A stretch of 64,000 bases of DNA from the NCBI GenBank assembly GCA_014706295.1, contig JACSVZ010000002.1, forward strand, positions 133,494,700 to 133,558,699, read 5' to 3'. Positions 28,693 to 41,498 of the stretch are shown piece by piece (the stretch's first letter is position 1; each line of letters starts with the position of its first letter). The position numbers were made by a program, and so were the translations under genes. Source of the stretch: Lycocorax pyrrhopterus obiensis. Its lineage: Eukaryota > Chordata > Aves > Passeriformes > Paradisaeidae. The notes under the pieces were generated by a model. The model did no database searches, was not told the DNA's origin, and saw only the letters and a list, made by a program, of their open reading frames with translations.

Positions 28693-29217
28693 ACAGGAGT
28701 GGTGTAGGCGCAGCTGAGCCGTGGCGTGGGGGAAGGAAAGGGAGCAGATGACCCTGTGGCTTTTGGCAGCCTGACGCTGAGAAATGTCTGCAGCCAACTT
28801 CACTTGTTTGGCTGCCCAGAAATGCCTTCAGGTAGCTAAAATCTTTCAAGACTGGCTTTAAAAGGAGCAGAATGAGGCACTGTTTTTTGGTAGAAGGTGG
28901 CAGATGGGACATTACAGGAAGCTAGACAGTTGGTCACACCAGTATAGGATACTGGTTTCAAAATCTAATTGAAATATAACAAGGCCTAGCTTAGAGATAA
29001 GGAAGTAAGCTGCTATATTTCTTTGGCATGTCCCTTCTCAATTGTCTGCAGGTTTTTTTCCTCTGAATGTCCTCACTTCCCACTCTAGTTTCTTGCTAAC
29101 TAAAGTCAGGATTATAGCCAAATATTAAATTGGTTAGCTTTTTCAAAACATTACTTTCAGTTTTACTTAGGACATTGTTTCTAAGTTTTCTGTACTTCTT
29201 TTTTTAAGGACTATATA

Positions 29218-29263
29218 AGGATCATTGTCCCAGGTTTCTAAGGATCATTGTCCCTGGTTTTTG
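29218..29263. repeat. Two-copy 23-bp tandem duplication
   Basis: 'aggatcattgtccc' plus 'aggtttcta' is repeated directly as 'aggatcattgtccc' plus 'tggtttttg'. The first 14 bases are identical in both copies, which suggests a fairly recent slippage or repair event. Confidence 0.85.
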
Positions 29264-29799
29264 TGGCACACATTTGCAGAGTGAGAGCAATAGTATTGCA
29301 TTTTCAGGATGCCAAGTGTGTGCACTTTGATCTGATGGTACAGCATGCCTCAGGGACTAAGCTGAATCTTGATTTTTGTAGTCAGTCATCCACTATCCAG
29401 TACCAGAGCGCCGATTAGACAGGCTGAAAAACAGAGAATACACGATGGGTTGGAGATGGAAACATTTGCAAGGAGGGTCTTGGCATCACCAGCGTCCTCA
29501 GAGCTCATTTTGTGCTTCTGTGCTAGTAAATCTCTTAAATACATACAGAAATGACACCTGTGTGCAGTAAATGACTGCACATACACTGATTACTTTTGAA
29601 ACCACTTTCCCCAGTGGTTTCCCCATTCAGCAGTGGAAAATAAGAATAATATACATGTTTTGAAACTTGACCTCACAAATGTGAGACCACTTGGTGTGGT
29701 TGTGACTCCTTAACATTCCTCACATTCCCTCTCCAGAGCCAAATTGTTAGCACTTGTTACAGGGTGTAAGTGGCTTTGTAGTAGCACCTATTAGCTTGC

Positions 29800-29860
29800 T
29801 CTGGCTAGTGGCATGCTTGGGACTAAATGGCCTTTCTGACCTTTAATATGCATTTTCTTG
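29800..29860 (+). mobile_element. Possible very old CR1 3' tail
   Basis: The stretch 'gggactaaatggcctttctg' followed by 'acctttaatatgc' resembles the conserved 3' UTR phrase of CR1 ('gactagatggcct...gacc'). Short and isolated, so it could be chance. Confidence 0.28.
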
Positions 29861-30379
29861 TCAGTCATACCAAAGATACTTGACCATCTGTTTGTTCACT
29901 ATTACTACCATAACTGAGAGGTCTGCTGAACTCTTCAGAAATACAGTCATGACGTTCTCATTGATTTCTGTGCTTCTTTGCTGTGCTGTTGAGCACAGCA
30001 TCTTGCACTTGCAGCATCTCCTTTGGGATAATTGCAAGGCATGGGGAAGTAAAGAGATGCACGGGGTGGGATTTGCTTCCGTGACCCACTACAGACTGGC
30101 ATTCAACCTCATGAGAGCTACAGTAGTGCACTGCCTTGATATTCCCACTTTCAATCTCTGTTGGGATAACAAAGATGGTTGAAGTTATTGTTTCAAGGCA
30201 ACACAGAGCATGGACAAGTCTCTTCCAAATGAAGTATGTGTTAGAGGTCACAGTTATATGTCTGTGTTTTTTAATCTCGGTGGTTTTCTGTTTCCATGTG
30301 TAGTCTTTGAAAAAATACAAAGCAATGAAAAGGAATGCACAATGATCACAAATTTCCAACAGTGATTAATAGTGCACTT

Positions 30380-30445
30380 AGGACTTGATTTTGCCTATCA
30401 CTGAGCATTGGCAGGAGGTGCTGAGCACCCCAAACTTCCCTTCAA
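30380..30445 (+). repeat. Possible ancient amniote interspersed repeat fragment
   Basis: 'ggacttgattttgcc' and 'aggaggtgctgagcacccca' occur in order, as in the same type of old repeat as at 19.3 and 41.0 kb (CCTGATTTT...GGTGCTGAGCACCC). Short and diverged. Confidence 0.36.
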
Positions 30446-32782
30446 AGCAGTAAGGCTGAGGTATGCTTAGCATTTTCCAACACTGAATGCTGAAAGTACA
30501 GCCTGTAAACCTCTCCATAGAAGATAAATATTTGTTATTTATTTGACCTTGAAGATGGGACTGGTTTGATAGGGTAAAGGTCAATGAGTATATTATTTTT
30601 AGACAAGATACAGAGTACTTGGATGGTTCTGCTTTATTTTAGTGTGTTAACATCTGGCAGCATTCTGTGTTCCATATGCTGCTGATTGTCCTGATACATT
30701 CATCTTCAGTGATTATCAAAAAGATTTCAGTGCTCTGGAGTTAATCACACATTTGAGAAGACAAATACATGAAGATAAGTAGAAAAGCTGCCTGTAGGTT
30801 TCTGTGTAGAAGACCAATGTTTGTGCAATCTTGGCAAGTACACTATTAATTCAGAAATGTTTTTTAAATTGACTTAATTAGCTAGTGTCTGTAAGGGTGA
30901 AAAATAGTGTATTAGAATTCAATATTGTTGACACAATAGACATAGAGAACATTGCTTCTTGGAATTCTGATTACGCCTTTTTAATTCTACGTGCTGTACA
31001 ACAGCTAATTTTTGATAATGGGGACTAGTTAAGGGGATTTTAGATTTGCACCTTTCTCTCAATTATTATTTTTATATGCTTGGGTCTGTGAAAGTTTAGT
31101 TATGCTTCTGCTGTTTCATTACAATAAGTACACACATAACTATCAACTGACTTTTTTATTTTTAATATTGGTGTTTTCAGTTTTCCTAGGTTGATAAAAT
31201 TTTTTCCAGGGCTATAAATTATTATTTTCATTCTGTGCTGTTTTGGCCTTACATGCTAACAGCTTCAGGGGAGAAAGACTTTAGAGTTTCACGTGGAATT
31301 TGCCACATCAAAGCAGGTATTCCCTTTTACAGTACCACCTTCTTTCTGAGAATGCAGAAACCCTACCACAGTCTGAACAAATGGTGAAGCAAAAATCAAA
31401 CTTAGCCAGGTGTCTGTCAACCTTGTAAGTCTCTTGTGGCCTTTGCCACAGCCCACTTTTACGTTAGAGACCAGTCCTCTAGGCTAGCCCACTGCGGGGC
31501 TGCCCAAATTCCTGCAAGGAATAGTTCAAGTAAGGAAACAGCTGTAGGGCTCAAAGTCTAGAAGGATGAGCCTTTGCTTCCAACACCTCCTGTCAGACAG
31601 TTCCTTGCTGCTCCACTCTCTGCTAAGAAGGAGGGGTGCTGTGAAATCGGCTGTGGCCATGGCTCTTGAGCCAAACCCTGGCACCAGGGTCTGTCAGCAC
31701 AACATGGCATGGGACGTCTGGTCTAAGTAGACATCAGGAAAGCAGCAGGAAGACAGAAGTGGCAATTTGCCACAAAACAGAAGGTACAGAACCAACTAAG
31801 GTAGCAATGTTATTCCTTAATATTTCTCTCTTAATTCAATATCTATCATTTCAGTGAAAAAAAATAAAGGCAGCAAAGTCTCTTGGGGCACATAACATAT
31901 CCTGACCCACTATTCAGATAAAACTTGTTTTATTTAATCATGCACAAATTTGTTTAGATCTTAGCAGCGACCACTCTTCCTGTTGCCAATATCTATTAAT
32001 GATAATTGCTTCAAATAATATACTCACTCAGTGATAGCATCACATCATGGTGAGGAAGATTGTGATCTTATCTAAACCTATTCTGTTTAACTCTGACACT
32101 CCTTCTATTATAGTGGGGCCCCGATAAGATCGTGCCTGTTAGGATCAGACATTAGTTGAAATCAATATTTGAAAATGTGCCTGTTTTTGCTTAATAGCAA
32201 AGTTAGTGTGAGGGTCATAGTGAGATCATTTGTTGGATGAGGTTGTACAGCTTCATCTTGTAATGGAAATGTGTTCCTTGCTCCAGCTGCTGGTGAAAAG
32301 TAAAAACAAGGGCTCTTTGAAAGCTGTACAGCTTTGCTAATAATCACTGTGTGACGAAGATACAATCATTATTATGATATTTAACATCTGTAGTGCTGCA
32401 GCATGTTGAGGTTTGAATCGGGAACTAATGCTCCTTTTTGCTAGACTCTGGACCTGATATGAAAAAAACAGCTGCTAGCCTCAGCTAGCTTAAGTCCTGG
32501 TTTTAGACCAGACATGAATGCAATGGCAACAAGTGAGTGTGGAAGCCAAAAGCTAAAATGGCAATAATTAAGATTAGTATAGTAACAGTTGTGTCACACT
32601 AAAGCAGCAGACATTGGTTTTTTAGAGATATGGAACGAAAAATGCAGTGAGTTTGCAGATGACTTCAGAGAATTCTTTTATATGCATTATTCTAGTGGAA
32701 GAAAATACAAATAAATCAGGAGTATTTATTTAGATAGGAATTTTGAAACTTATTTTCTGATAAAGAAGGATGTAATCTAGAT

Positions 32783-32922
32783 CAGTGATGATGAACCCTT
32801 TTAGACCTTGGTGCCAAATTTATTTTAAAAAGATCAGAAACTCCTGTGCTGCCAACATTAATCTCTCTGTAACAAATTTGGCACTAGTGCCAGCTGTTTA
32901 TGGTTACTGGTGGAGATGAATA
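32783..32922. mobile_element. Short hAT-like non-autonomous DNA transposon relic with inverted repeats
   Basis: The left end 'cagtgatgatgaaccctttt' followed by 'agaccttggtgcc' resembles the CAGTGATGGCGAACCTTTTAGAGACC start of hAT/Charlie-type elements known to me. Inside it, GTGCCAAATTT at 32811-32821 is matched by its exact reverse complement AAATTTGGCAC at 32874-32884. The whole is a small palindromic unit like a MITE. The outer right end is poorly preserved and no target duplication is clear. Confidence 0.48.
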
Positions 32923-33180
32923 ATCAGAAAACACAAAACACCGTAATGCTGTTTTGCTGAAAAATATGGTTACTCTTACTGTAAGACTTTTCATGATTTA
33001 GTCAAAGAAACCAAAGCAGAGCCCTGAGGGTGTTGCATAGGATATATGAGACCTACAGTTCCCCTTTCTGACAAACCATTAATTTTTACTCTCCAATAAA
33101 TAAAAAAGTACACCAGAACAGATTAAAAATGATAAATGAATAGTGAATGACCCATTGTTTTGATCTCAGGACTGCAAAAT

Positions 33181-33285
33181 GTGAGTGACACTAGTCCTGT
33201 GCCTAAGGTTGGCATCAAAGGGCCTCCTGCATAGCTTCCAGTGCAAGGCACGTGCCCTGACCACTAGACTGCTGTAGGGAGAAAG
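33181..33285 (-). mobile_element. Possible tRNA-derived SINE relic
   Basis: On the minus strand the sequence reads 'cagtctagtggtcagggcac' followed by 'gtgccttgcactgg', close to the tRNA-like head (A-box region TAGTGGTCAGGGCA) of amniote tRNA SINEs of the type TAGTGGTTAGGGCAC. A degraded B-box-like piece lies in the following 40 bases. Heavily decayed and lacking a clear tail. Confidence 0.42.
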
Positions 33286-33334
33286 GCTCCAAGTGATACA
33301 TTAATAGATCTGTTAAATCATTCCAGTGTAGAAT

Positions 33335-33349
33335 TAAAAAAAAAAAAAT
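33335..33349. repeat. Poly-A run
   Basis: A run of A (about 13) preceding TAAGACC. No retrogene can be seen upstream of it. Confidence 0.7.
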
Positions 33350-35334
33350 AAGACCAGAAATTTCCACATTTTTTCCTGAAATTGAGGTCTGTTTAAATGC
33401 CCATCTCTTTATTTAGATAAAATGCTAATATTAGTGATGTGCTAAGACCTGGGCAGTGTTTACCAACCATTTCCATTTCAGTAATGCCACTCCTCACTGA
33501 TTGTGTCTGATCATAACCTCTAACTTCTTGTGGTTTGACTTGGATTTCCTTTGCAGTTCTCAACTTGATTACAGTTCCTCACATTTGACACACCAGTGAC
33601 TAAATTTATGATGGTGTTTTCTGAAAGAGAGGAATGTGCACATGACAGGAGTGGTAGTTTTCACTAGACAAAGTCAGAAAGTTTTTAATTCGGGATAGAA
33701 CATACATAGTGTCATGATCTCTGCTAATTATTAGGTATATGTCATTACCAGTATCACATATGTGCCAACTGGTAGTTATGAAGAGGTGTAACTTTAATTT
33801 ATGTTTGTTCAAACACAAAAGTAAGTGGAATGACAAATGAATAAATCATTGCAGCAGCGTTAACAGTAAAAGCATGACTGAACTCACTATCATCATATTG
33901 CCTTTCAATTCAATTAAATGCCACTGCGTACTGTTTTAATATCATATATGAAAGCACTGTAAATTGAAATTAAAAAGTCATCAAGGTGGATTTATATAGA
34001 TGAAAAATTTCCCCTGTAAGATGTGTATAAGGATATTTGAGTGGTGTTTTGCCCATAAAAAGTGAGGCATTTCTTGTTTTCATTAAATAGTGCATACTTT
34101 TGGATACAATATGAATAATAAAGGTGTAGATTTCATTTTACTTTTAATTTTAATTGTAACAAGCAGAGGGAGGAGCAGAGCCATTTTGAAATCAACCCTG
34201 AGAAAAAAGGGAAGAACGTATCTTTGAAAGAAATTTGAAATATGTCAAGATTTTAGACATCTGTGTCACAGTGCAAGGCAGAATTTGCTTAAGATTTTTT
34301 TTTTCCATTTACCCAACTTTATTTTAATCTGTGTTCATACCAAAAGTCTGACACATCATTGCAGTATTTGTATACAAAAATGGGTGTTGTTCCACCAGTG
34401 CATTTCCACAATATGGCATTCAATAGACCAGTGACAACAATTTTTCATGAATGTTACTGAAAAACAGTGTACTGGTAGAATTTTGAAGTGCTAATATTTA
34501 AACATTGACCTCTTTAAAGTGTTGAGTTTTTGAACAATTCTCCTCATTATTTATTTCTTTGTTGTTTTAATCTTGAAATATTTTCAAATTCACGGAATAG
34601 CAACACTTTTCACTTGCCTGTTTTTATTTCAGAAGTCTTTGTGACATATTTTTGGCCATGGTGTGCTAGGTGTAGAACCCCAAATGTTTCAGTGGGGCAG
34701 GAGAGGTGACTTTTTTTTCTTGTTCTGAAACCATGATGAGTTTACTTTTAAACACAATACGAAGCATAGCATGCAGTTTTCTGCCTTACTCCTAGATATG
34801 TATAAAATAGGAATATCATTAAGACAATTGGATATATCTGAAGAAGCAAGGTGGATTTTTTCCGTCAATATCCCTTCTTTCTTCCTATACAAAGAATGAT
34901 GAAGAACCATAATTTTACTTTTATAATAGCAAAATATTCCACTTACTCCATTCCTTAGTTCCCAGCATTGGCCACATGCAGCAAGTGTAAGACCTTCTGT
35001 TCAACTTGTGTGACAGTGCAGTCAGTTCACTTTAAACTTGACTCCAAAACAATTAGATTAAGGAGCAATAAGAGAAGATTAAAATCAATTATACCTGCAT
35101 AAATAATGGAGAACAGTATTTTTGACTATTTATTTGAATTCTAGTATTTTAATTGTTACAACTTTTATTTTTTTGATTTGCATGTTCTGCCCCAAGAAGT
35201 TTTTGATATCCAGACTAGACTATTAAATGTCACCAAACAGATAATCCTGCTGCTATTGCAACACCTAAGTCAATATGGCAAAAAAGAGGAAATCCCTTCC
35301 TGAAAGAACTTATAGACAAAGAACAGGAAACATT

Positions 35335-35415
35335 TTCTAATGGAAGATCAAGGCACAAAGAAATTAACAGACCTGCTTGACAGAACACTGGAGGTCTCAG
35401 GTTTCCTACAGGTTA
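35335..35415 (+). repeat. Possible MIR/CORE-type SINE tail fragment
   Basis: 'atcaaggcacaaagaaatta' then 'acagacctgcttgacagaac' resembles the common SINE phrase GAGGCACAGAGAGATTAAGTGACTTGCCCAAGG. One short match only. Confidence 0.27.
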
Positions 35416-37439
35416 AACAAACACCTGTGTTACAAGATTATTCCCTGGAATGATGAGCAGGCACCCAAAGAGTTGTACCTTAGCACCCTGAGAACTGAAC
35501 TAATTTTTATACTTTTTATAAAAAATTGTTACTAAAAAGTAGACATCTAGGAATCCATCTATTCATAGACAATTCATGATATAAAAGAAGACTAAACTTT
35601 TTATGTATATTACATGCAGATCTTAACTGTAAAGGAAATGCAAATACAAAACAATGCTTCTTTGAATGCATTCTCAAATGTACCAAGTATGAAAAATAAA
35701 AGAAAATCAGTAGACTCATACCTAGGTCAAGAAACAATTACTCTGCAACAAATTCCCATCATTTCATAACTGATGCATTAAAATTTGAACATGAAGGTAA
35801 ATAAAAAATCCAGATTTGCAAAGAATAGGATCCCTTATAATGTAGAGGAATGATTAAACCAATAGATAGCGCACTGGTGTGCATAGTCTGGATTATGTCT
35901 CTGAAAAAGAGAAAATGCTTGATGATGGTGTAGCAGCACTATGTTTCCAATAGGCCAGTCAGTCAAATGCAAATACAGTCTATAATAAAAGAGCTGGTTG
36001 GCATAGTAATTGGGAAATGAATGTTATTTGTAGCTCCATATTTCTGTCTTTAGGAGTCTAAGAACTAGGAGGTTGGTATTGATAAGAGGGTTTGTGTATA
36101 AATCCTTTGTAATGAGGCTGTGCCTCTTCAGTCATTTGTATTAATTTTAACTTTAGATATGAACATCATTCTCTGAAAGGGGTGACAACTAAAATAACTA
36201 ATTTCACAAATGTCTAGGGAGAAAAAAAATTACTCATTTTAGAAAAAAAATCCCTGCTTCCTTTTTGATTGTTTGGTTGGGTTTGGGTGGGGTCATTCTG
36301 TGACAGGGGGAGTTTGACAATATGTACAGGACCACCTTAAAGCTGTGTAAGGCATGCACTGTAGATTATTGCTGCATTTGTGCAGATATTGACAAAGTTG
36401 AGTTCAGATTTCTCCTGTTCTGCAGGAGAAATACCAACTATAACATGTATCACAAGAGGCATAAAGGTCCTTGCAGTCTTTCGCTCGGGTCAGGAAGTCC
36501 CCAAATGCCTTGAGATCTTCGTCAATGTCAGCCATTGATAGTACTTTCATGTTTGTTTTTTTCCTTATTGGCCTGTTTGGGTGATTATTTAGCAATGTAT
36601 TTGACAGTTTTTGCTGTTCCATCTCTTCATGCACACACCTCTATTTGACATCTTGTTCATTTTATGAACTTCTGAATATTTCTGTAAGATCATCTGGAAT
36701 GCACAACTTGAGGGTCTTAAAGAGTAGAATTGGTCTGGAGCATTGTGGAAAGGTGAAGTTCTGTCAGTGGCTTTGGTTGCCTTTGTCTTGTTACTCTGCC
36801 CACACCCCACCAGGTCTCTCCCTTCAGCATCATTTGCAGCTACATGGATTCCCTTAGCTCTTCACTTTCCTGTCCCCCATCTCCTGATATTTATCTGTTA
36901 TTTATGTTTCTGGTGCTTGCCCCTTCACTGTTCTCCTCACTTTCCAATCTGTCCTTGTTCACTCTTTCAGCTGTTTCCTTCTCCTTTCTCTGGTTTCTCT
37001 GTCCTTTTTCTTACTGATCTTCAAGGGATTTTTTTAATGTTCAAGGACTTGCCCTCCCTTAATTTCAAGCTCCACCCCAAACAGGTAATTTAATTACTTG
37101 GAAGTAGCATTTAGAACTGATTTTAAGGAAATAAAAAAAAAAAAGACTGAATGGTAATTTTGTGTAAAATAGAAACGTATGATGAGTTTCCCTGTTCAGG
37201 ATAGCATGCTCATTCCTGAGTCTAGTTGTAGGACTGACTTGAAAAGGATCCGTGTACTTTTCACATATCACTGTCTGTTACTTTGCTGGTTACAGGGACG
37301 TAATCGGTTTCTGTCTTTGGCCATTAAGTGAGCACAGCAGAGAGCAATAAGGAATCTCTTGCTTCTGTCTTTGCCCAAGTTTAACATTACACACAATTAG
37401 TCAGGTGTATTAAGGGCTTACTGTGCCATCTTCTGCTTG

Positions 37440-37530
37440 AGCATCAGACTTGGGTACTACCAGAGGCATGCTAGCAGGCTCGATGGACCAGTGGACTGAT
37501 CTTACACAGTAAATCCCACGGTTTTGTGAT
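37440..37530 (+). mobile_element. Old CR1 3' UTR relic
   Basis: Resembles the old-CR1 phrase in which a 'gataCTGGGCTAGATGGACC' type block is followed by 'TGGTCTGACCCAGTATGGC'. Here it reads 'ttgggtactaccagaggcat', 'ggctcgatggaccagtggac', 'tgatcttacacagtaaat'. Older subfamily than the ATTCTRTG-tailed copies. Confidence 0.42.
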
Positions 37531-38827
37531 ATGTTGACAGACCCTTACCTCAAACAGTGCTAGCAGGCACTGCTGTAATAAAACCAGACTGGCTCATTAT
37601 TTACTTGTGAGATTTTCCATAAAAGCAGCATGAATGTTAATGAATAAATAATCTTCTCCCAAATTTCTTAAAATAACTGAGCTTACCCCAGGCAGGTTGT
37701 GCTGCTGTAGATCAGGGTTTGAAAAATGTGAGAATTCCTTATTCCCAGTAGTGCAGTGGGAGGAAAACTTTTTCACTCCCATGTCATTTCTCTGTAAGGT
37801 GTTGAGGGCTACAGTCTCTTGTCTTTACACATCCTTGCTCATACTAAATCATTTACTAAGAGCTAACAAAAAATTTTAGAGGAAAGAAAGATAACAGAGA
37901 AAAACATGCAAAATATTAGTTAAATTAATAAAATAATCCCACTTCCCTGATCTTGTGTGCAGAAAGAAAAGAAGAAATTGAATTGAAAATGCATTAGGTA
38001 ATGCCTGATCTAGGAATTAATCTGCTTACTTACACACAGCAGAGATACAAATTCTCTTGAGATAGCTAACTTGGTTTCTGATGTGGTATAATCCATGTTT
38101 ACACATGTTGCACTGAATTGTAAAGAGAAAAGATTCCTGTGTAAAATGAAGCAGAGATGGAAAGCAGAATGGGAAAAACTTGGTTTTTAACATAAAGTAG
38201 TATTCTCTTTCTCACCATTCAAAAGAGCACATTAAAAGAAATATGTCACCTTTGATCTGAACTGGAAAAAAGGGGCTTGTTTTAATTGAATTTCCTTACC
38301 TCAGAAGCTTTTAGCTACATTTTTGGCTGACTGAATAAGGCTGCGGGAAAATGTAAAGTTATTGTTGTTCAGCCTCAATTGAAATTAAGAGGCTGGAATC
38401 ATTCTTTCAACCTTTCATATACTTTATTTTTAATACATTACTTTGAGTACTGCACTTTTTTCCTTTGTGTTTGGATCACTCCTTAGGCATTTGTCGTTAT
38501 TGCAAAAGTAAATGTCCTGTTGCCACAGTGTAACCGACCTGTGGGCTGGGAAACAATGTTGTTTAAGATAAGTTTTGGGAAAAGACCTCAGGTAGAGATG
38601 GCCATCTCATTATCCATGCCTATCTAGGAATTTTTAGGCAATGCTGGGATGACTCTGGTTTCCTTGAGACTATGACACACCTTCTTGCCTTCATTCTATA
38701 CTCATTTTCATAAACGAACTGGAGAAGTGTTTCAATTTTGAGAAGGTTTAGAATTTCAGACACATTTCCTTGTGAAAGCGGGGTTCATCTTAAAGGAGTT
38801 CTGCAGCTTTTCAGGTTAAAAAAGCCC

Positions 38828-38880
38828 CAAACAAACAACAAAAAAACAAACACAAAAAACCCCTCAAACCCTCAAAAGAG
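38828..38880. repeat. A-rich low-complexity stretch
   Basis: Alternating A runs with single or double C (CAAAC, ACAAAAAAAC, AAAACCCC) over about 50 bases. Confidence 0.75.
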
Positions 38881-40997
38881 AAGATGTAGGTCATCTAAGA
38901 ACAATTGTTCAACAAGTTCTCTGAAGTACAAAGTGAGATCATGGCTATCCTGTCTGTGATGAGCAGGGGAACTGCTGCTCTGTCTAGTTGTACCTTTAAT
39001 AGTGAGTGTAAAGAGGTGGAAATGGTGCCTGAAGCCCTGAAAGGTGGAGCGTAGAGCAGTAAGTGGGATGCTTGCAACCCTCATAAAGGTGTCAACGATG
39101 AAATACAACTCTATTTTATATTAATTGTGTGTAATTACAGTTTAAAACATTCAGGACTTGTGAAAGTTAAAACTCTTAATGCAGCACTTAGTAAAACATG
39201 CTATTATATTTGGGGATCTAAATAGTGACATAGTAAAATACATACTCTAAAGATGAAAAATATTGTGTAATGTGAGACAGTACTGACATAACATTGTTAT
39301 GAAATCCTTACATTCTGTAGATACTGACTTTTTAATAGTTCTTTGTGGTTTTTGTTTTTAATTTGTCCATATTTTATCTAGTTCTCCATACAATTACTCT
39401 ATTCAATATCTCAGCAGCAAAACACACATGGAGTTTTCTGGAATCCCACTGATTTTCATACAAAGTTATGAATGCACTGAATACCATCAGTGTATTGAAT
39501 ACAATCAGAAGACTTATCACCAAAATATGTCGCTATTATTTTTCATATCCGGTCTTTGTATCTTTTGTAACTTTTTTCTCTACTCTGAATATGTAAATTA
39601 GAAAGGTGAAGACAGGGAGGAGAAAAGAAGGGAGGTATAAAAAGCCTGAATTTTCCACCAAGTGAGAAATTTCCTTCAAAATTCTTTGGGGTCCCATGCC
39701 TGAAGAAAATCCTTCCTGTAAGTGTCAAAAGGGCTGTGTGTGCAGGAGGTCATTTCTGTGACATACCATGAAGATCTGTTTTTCACCTGAACTCCTCTAC
39801 TATCATGTTACCGGATTAATACCTTTTAGGATTGTGGAGCCTGAAGTGCTTCATTATATTATAACTATTAGGATTTTAGTAACACTGCACTGAATTTTAA
39901 TAATTGCGAAGATGCTATGCACCTTGTCTCAAAGAAGCTATTTCACTCTGCTGTGCTGACAAGGAAAATAACAACAACAGCAGTGAGATAACCAGTAAAA
40001 AATACTGTTTATCCCTAGAGAAAAAAATGTGTAACTTGGTGGCATACTGCGGATCTGTGCACCTGTCTACAGTCATGCCACAGCCAGTCGTCATGAGAAA
40101 CATCTGTGTGAAAACAGATGTTTTTTAAAAATTGTTACAATTTACCTTCATTTAGTGTTCTTTAGAAGCAGCCTGAGGTCACATTTAAACATTTCAATAT
40201 GGTCTAGATTGATTTTTTTTTCCCAGTGGGCACTGATTTTAAATGTAAGCAAAGAGATACTATCAGAAAATTAACCTAAAATCAAAACTTTATGGTGAAC
40301 TGTTTGTTTGCACATTTTTAGAAGAAAGGTGACATTAATCATGAGGCCTTTTTAAACCAAGGCAGAGAGAGGGGAAAGTATGATAACATACATTAAAAGA
40401 CTAATGATTGCTCAATCAAACTTTGCTGGCACCTCCTTAATCACTTAAATCATGATGCATGTTGTACTTTGGAGAGTAATTTCAGACCTGATATAGGGCT
40501 GCTTTCCTATAATGTGGGCTGCTATGAAGTTTTCACCCTTTTTGAGCAGAAAAATATCAATGGGATGGGAGGAATAAGGTAGGTCATTACAAGTTCTTAT
40601 GGGTGATAGTTAGACGAGTCAGAGAAGTAACACCAACCACTCTGCTCCTGAAACAGCATCAGTGTGTGGCTTGTAACTCCCCACTGAGCCACAAGGATAT
40701 GGGATTGCATGCCCTGAGACACAGAAGAAACAGAGGTGAGCTCAAAATGAGTTTGACAATTCTGTTACACTTGTAAGCTGTTGAAGCAACCCGCGTGTTC
40801 CTACATGCACAGCAAAGTGACCTCTGCTGAGAACAATGCAGATTCCGCATTCATGAGATTCAAATCCTCAAACTTAACGGGCAAGACCCCATGAGGCTTG
40901 ATGTATTAACATTGAATGTATTGTTTTGAATAGGAGAGTAAAAGCCTACCGTCAGTCTGGTCCTTGGTGTTACTGGGCTTTGGTTTTCAGCGTGCTG

Positions 40998-41055
40998 CTT
41001 CGGGGCCTGATTTTGCCGGTCCTGCAGGGCGTGCACAGCTGCTGAGCACTGATGA
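40998..41055 (+). repeat. Possible ancient amniote interspersed repeat fragment
   Basis: 'cggggcctgattttgccggt' then 'agctgctgagcactgatg' gives the same ordered pair of motifs as the 30.4 kb fragment (TGATTTTGCC ... GCTGAGCAC). Confidence 0.33.
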
Positions 41056-41451
41056 GGGATAGGTCCCAGCCAATGCCACTGTGCTTAAAGGCTTGGGTTT
41101 CTGGAGATCTCGGATCACTTTTGGGTTTATCCTTCTTCCATTCATTCAGGCAAAGGGGAAATGAATTCGAGGCTTACTCATGTAAGCCAAATCTGTCATC
41201 AAGAAGAGTGAACTACGGTAGATCCCAAAGTATCATTTGAACTCCATGGATGTGCTAGCTCCAGATTTCAGTATTATGTGTCATTGGATGCAAGGACGTG
41301 TCTGTTAGTGAGCTGGGCTCCTCAGCATATTCTCAGACAATCCTGACAGGAGTTCTTTAGATTTCCTTTTTCTGTGTGCATGGCAGAAGAATAGGAGAAC
41401 ACCAGTAATATAGCCCTTGCAGCTGTCAAGGTGTCTGAAAAAACTAAAAAA

Positions 41452-41455
<4 letters not shown>

Positions 41456-41497
<42 letters not shown>

Positions 41498-41498
41498 G
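41456..41498. repeat. (TA)n microsatellite
   Basis: About 16 uninterrupted TA units, then a TG interruption and a few more TA units. Likely length-polymorphic. Confidence 0.95.

Noticed and set aside
29958..30359. 133-codon - open frame with an overlapping 100-codon + frame
   Set aside because: Neither translation resembles a known protein. Overlapping opposite frames suggest composition, not coding.
31380..31760. GC-richer patch considered as an exon or LTR
   Set aside because: No long coherent frame, no clear terminal TG/CA pair or target duplication, no recognisable protein.
36404..36634. 76-codon - frame containing MADIDEDLKAFGDFLTRAKD
   Set aside because: The segment looks protein-like, but I cannot assign it and it sits in unrelated flanking frame. 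Not enough to call a gene or retrocopy.
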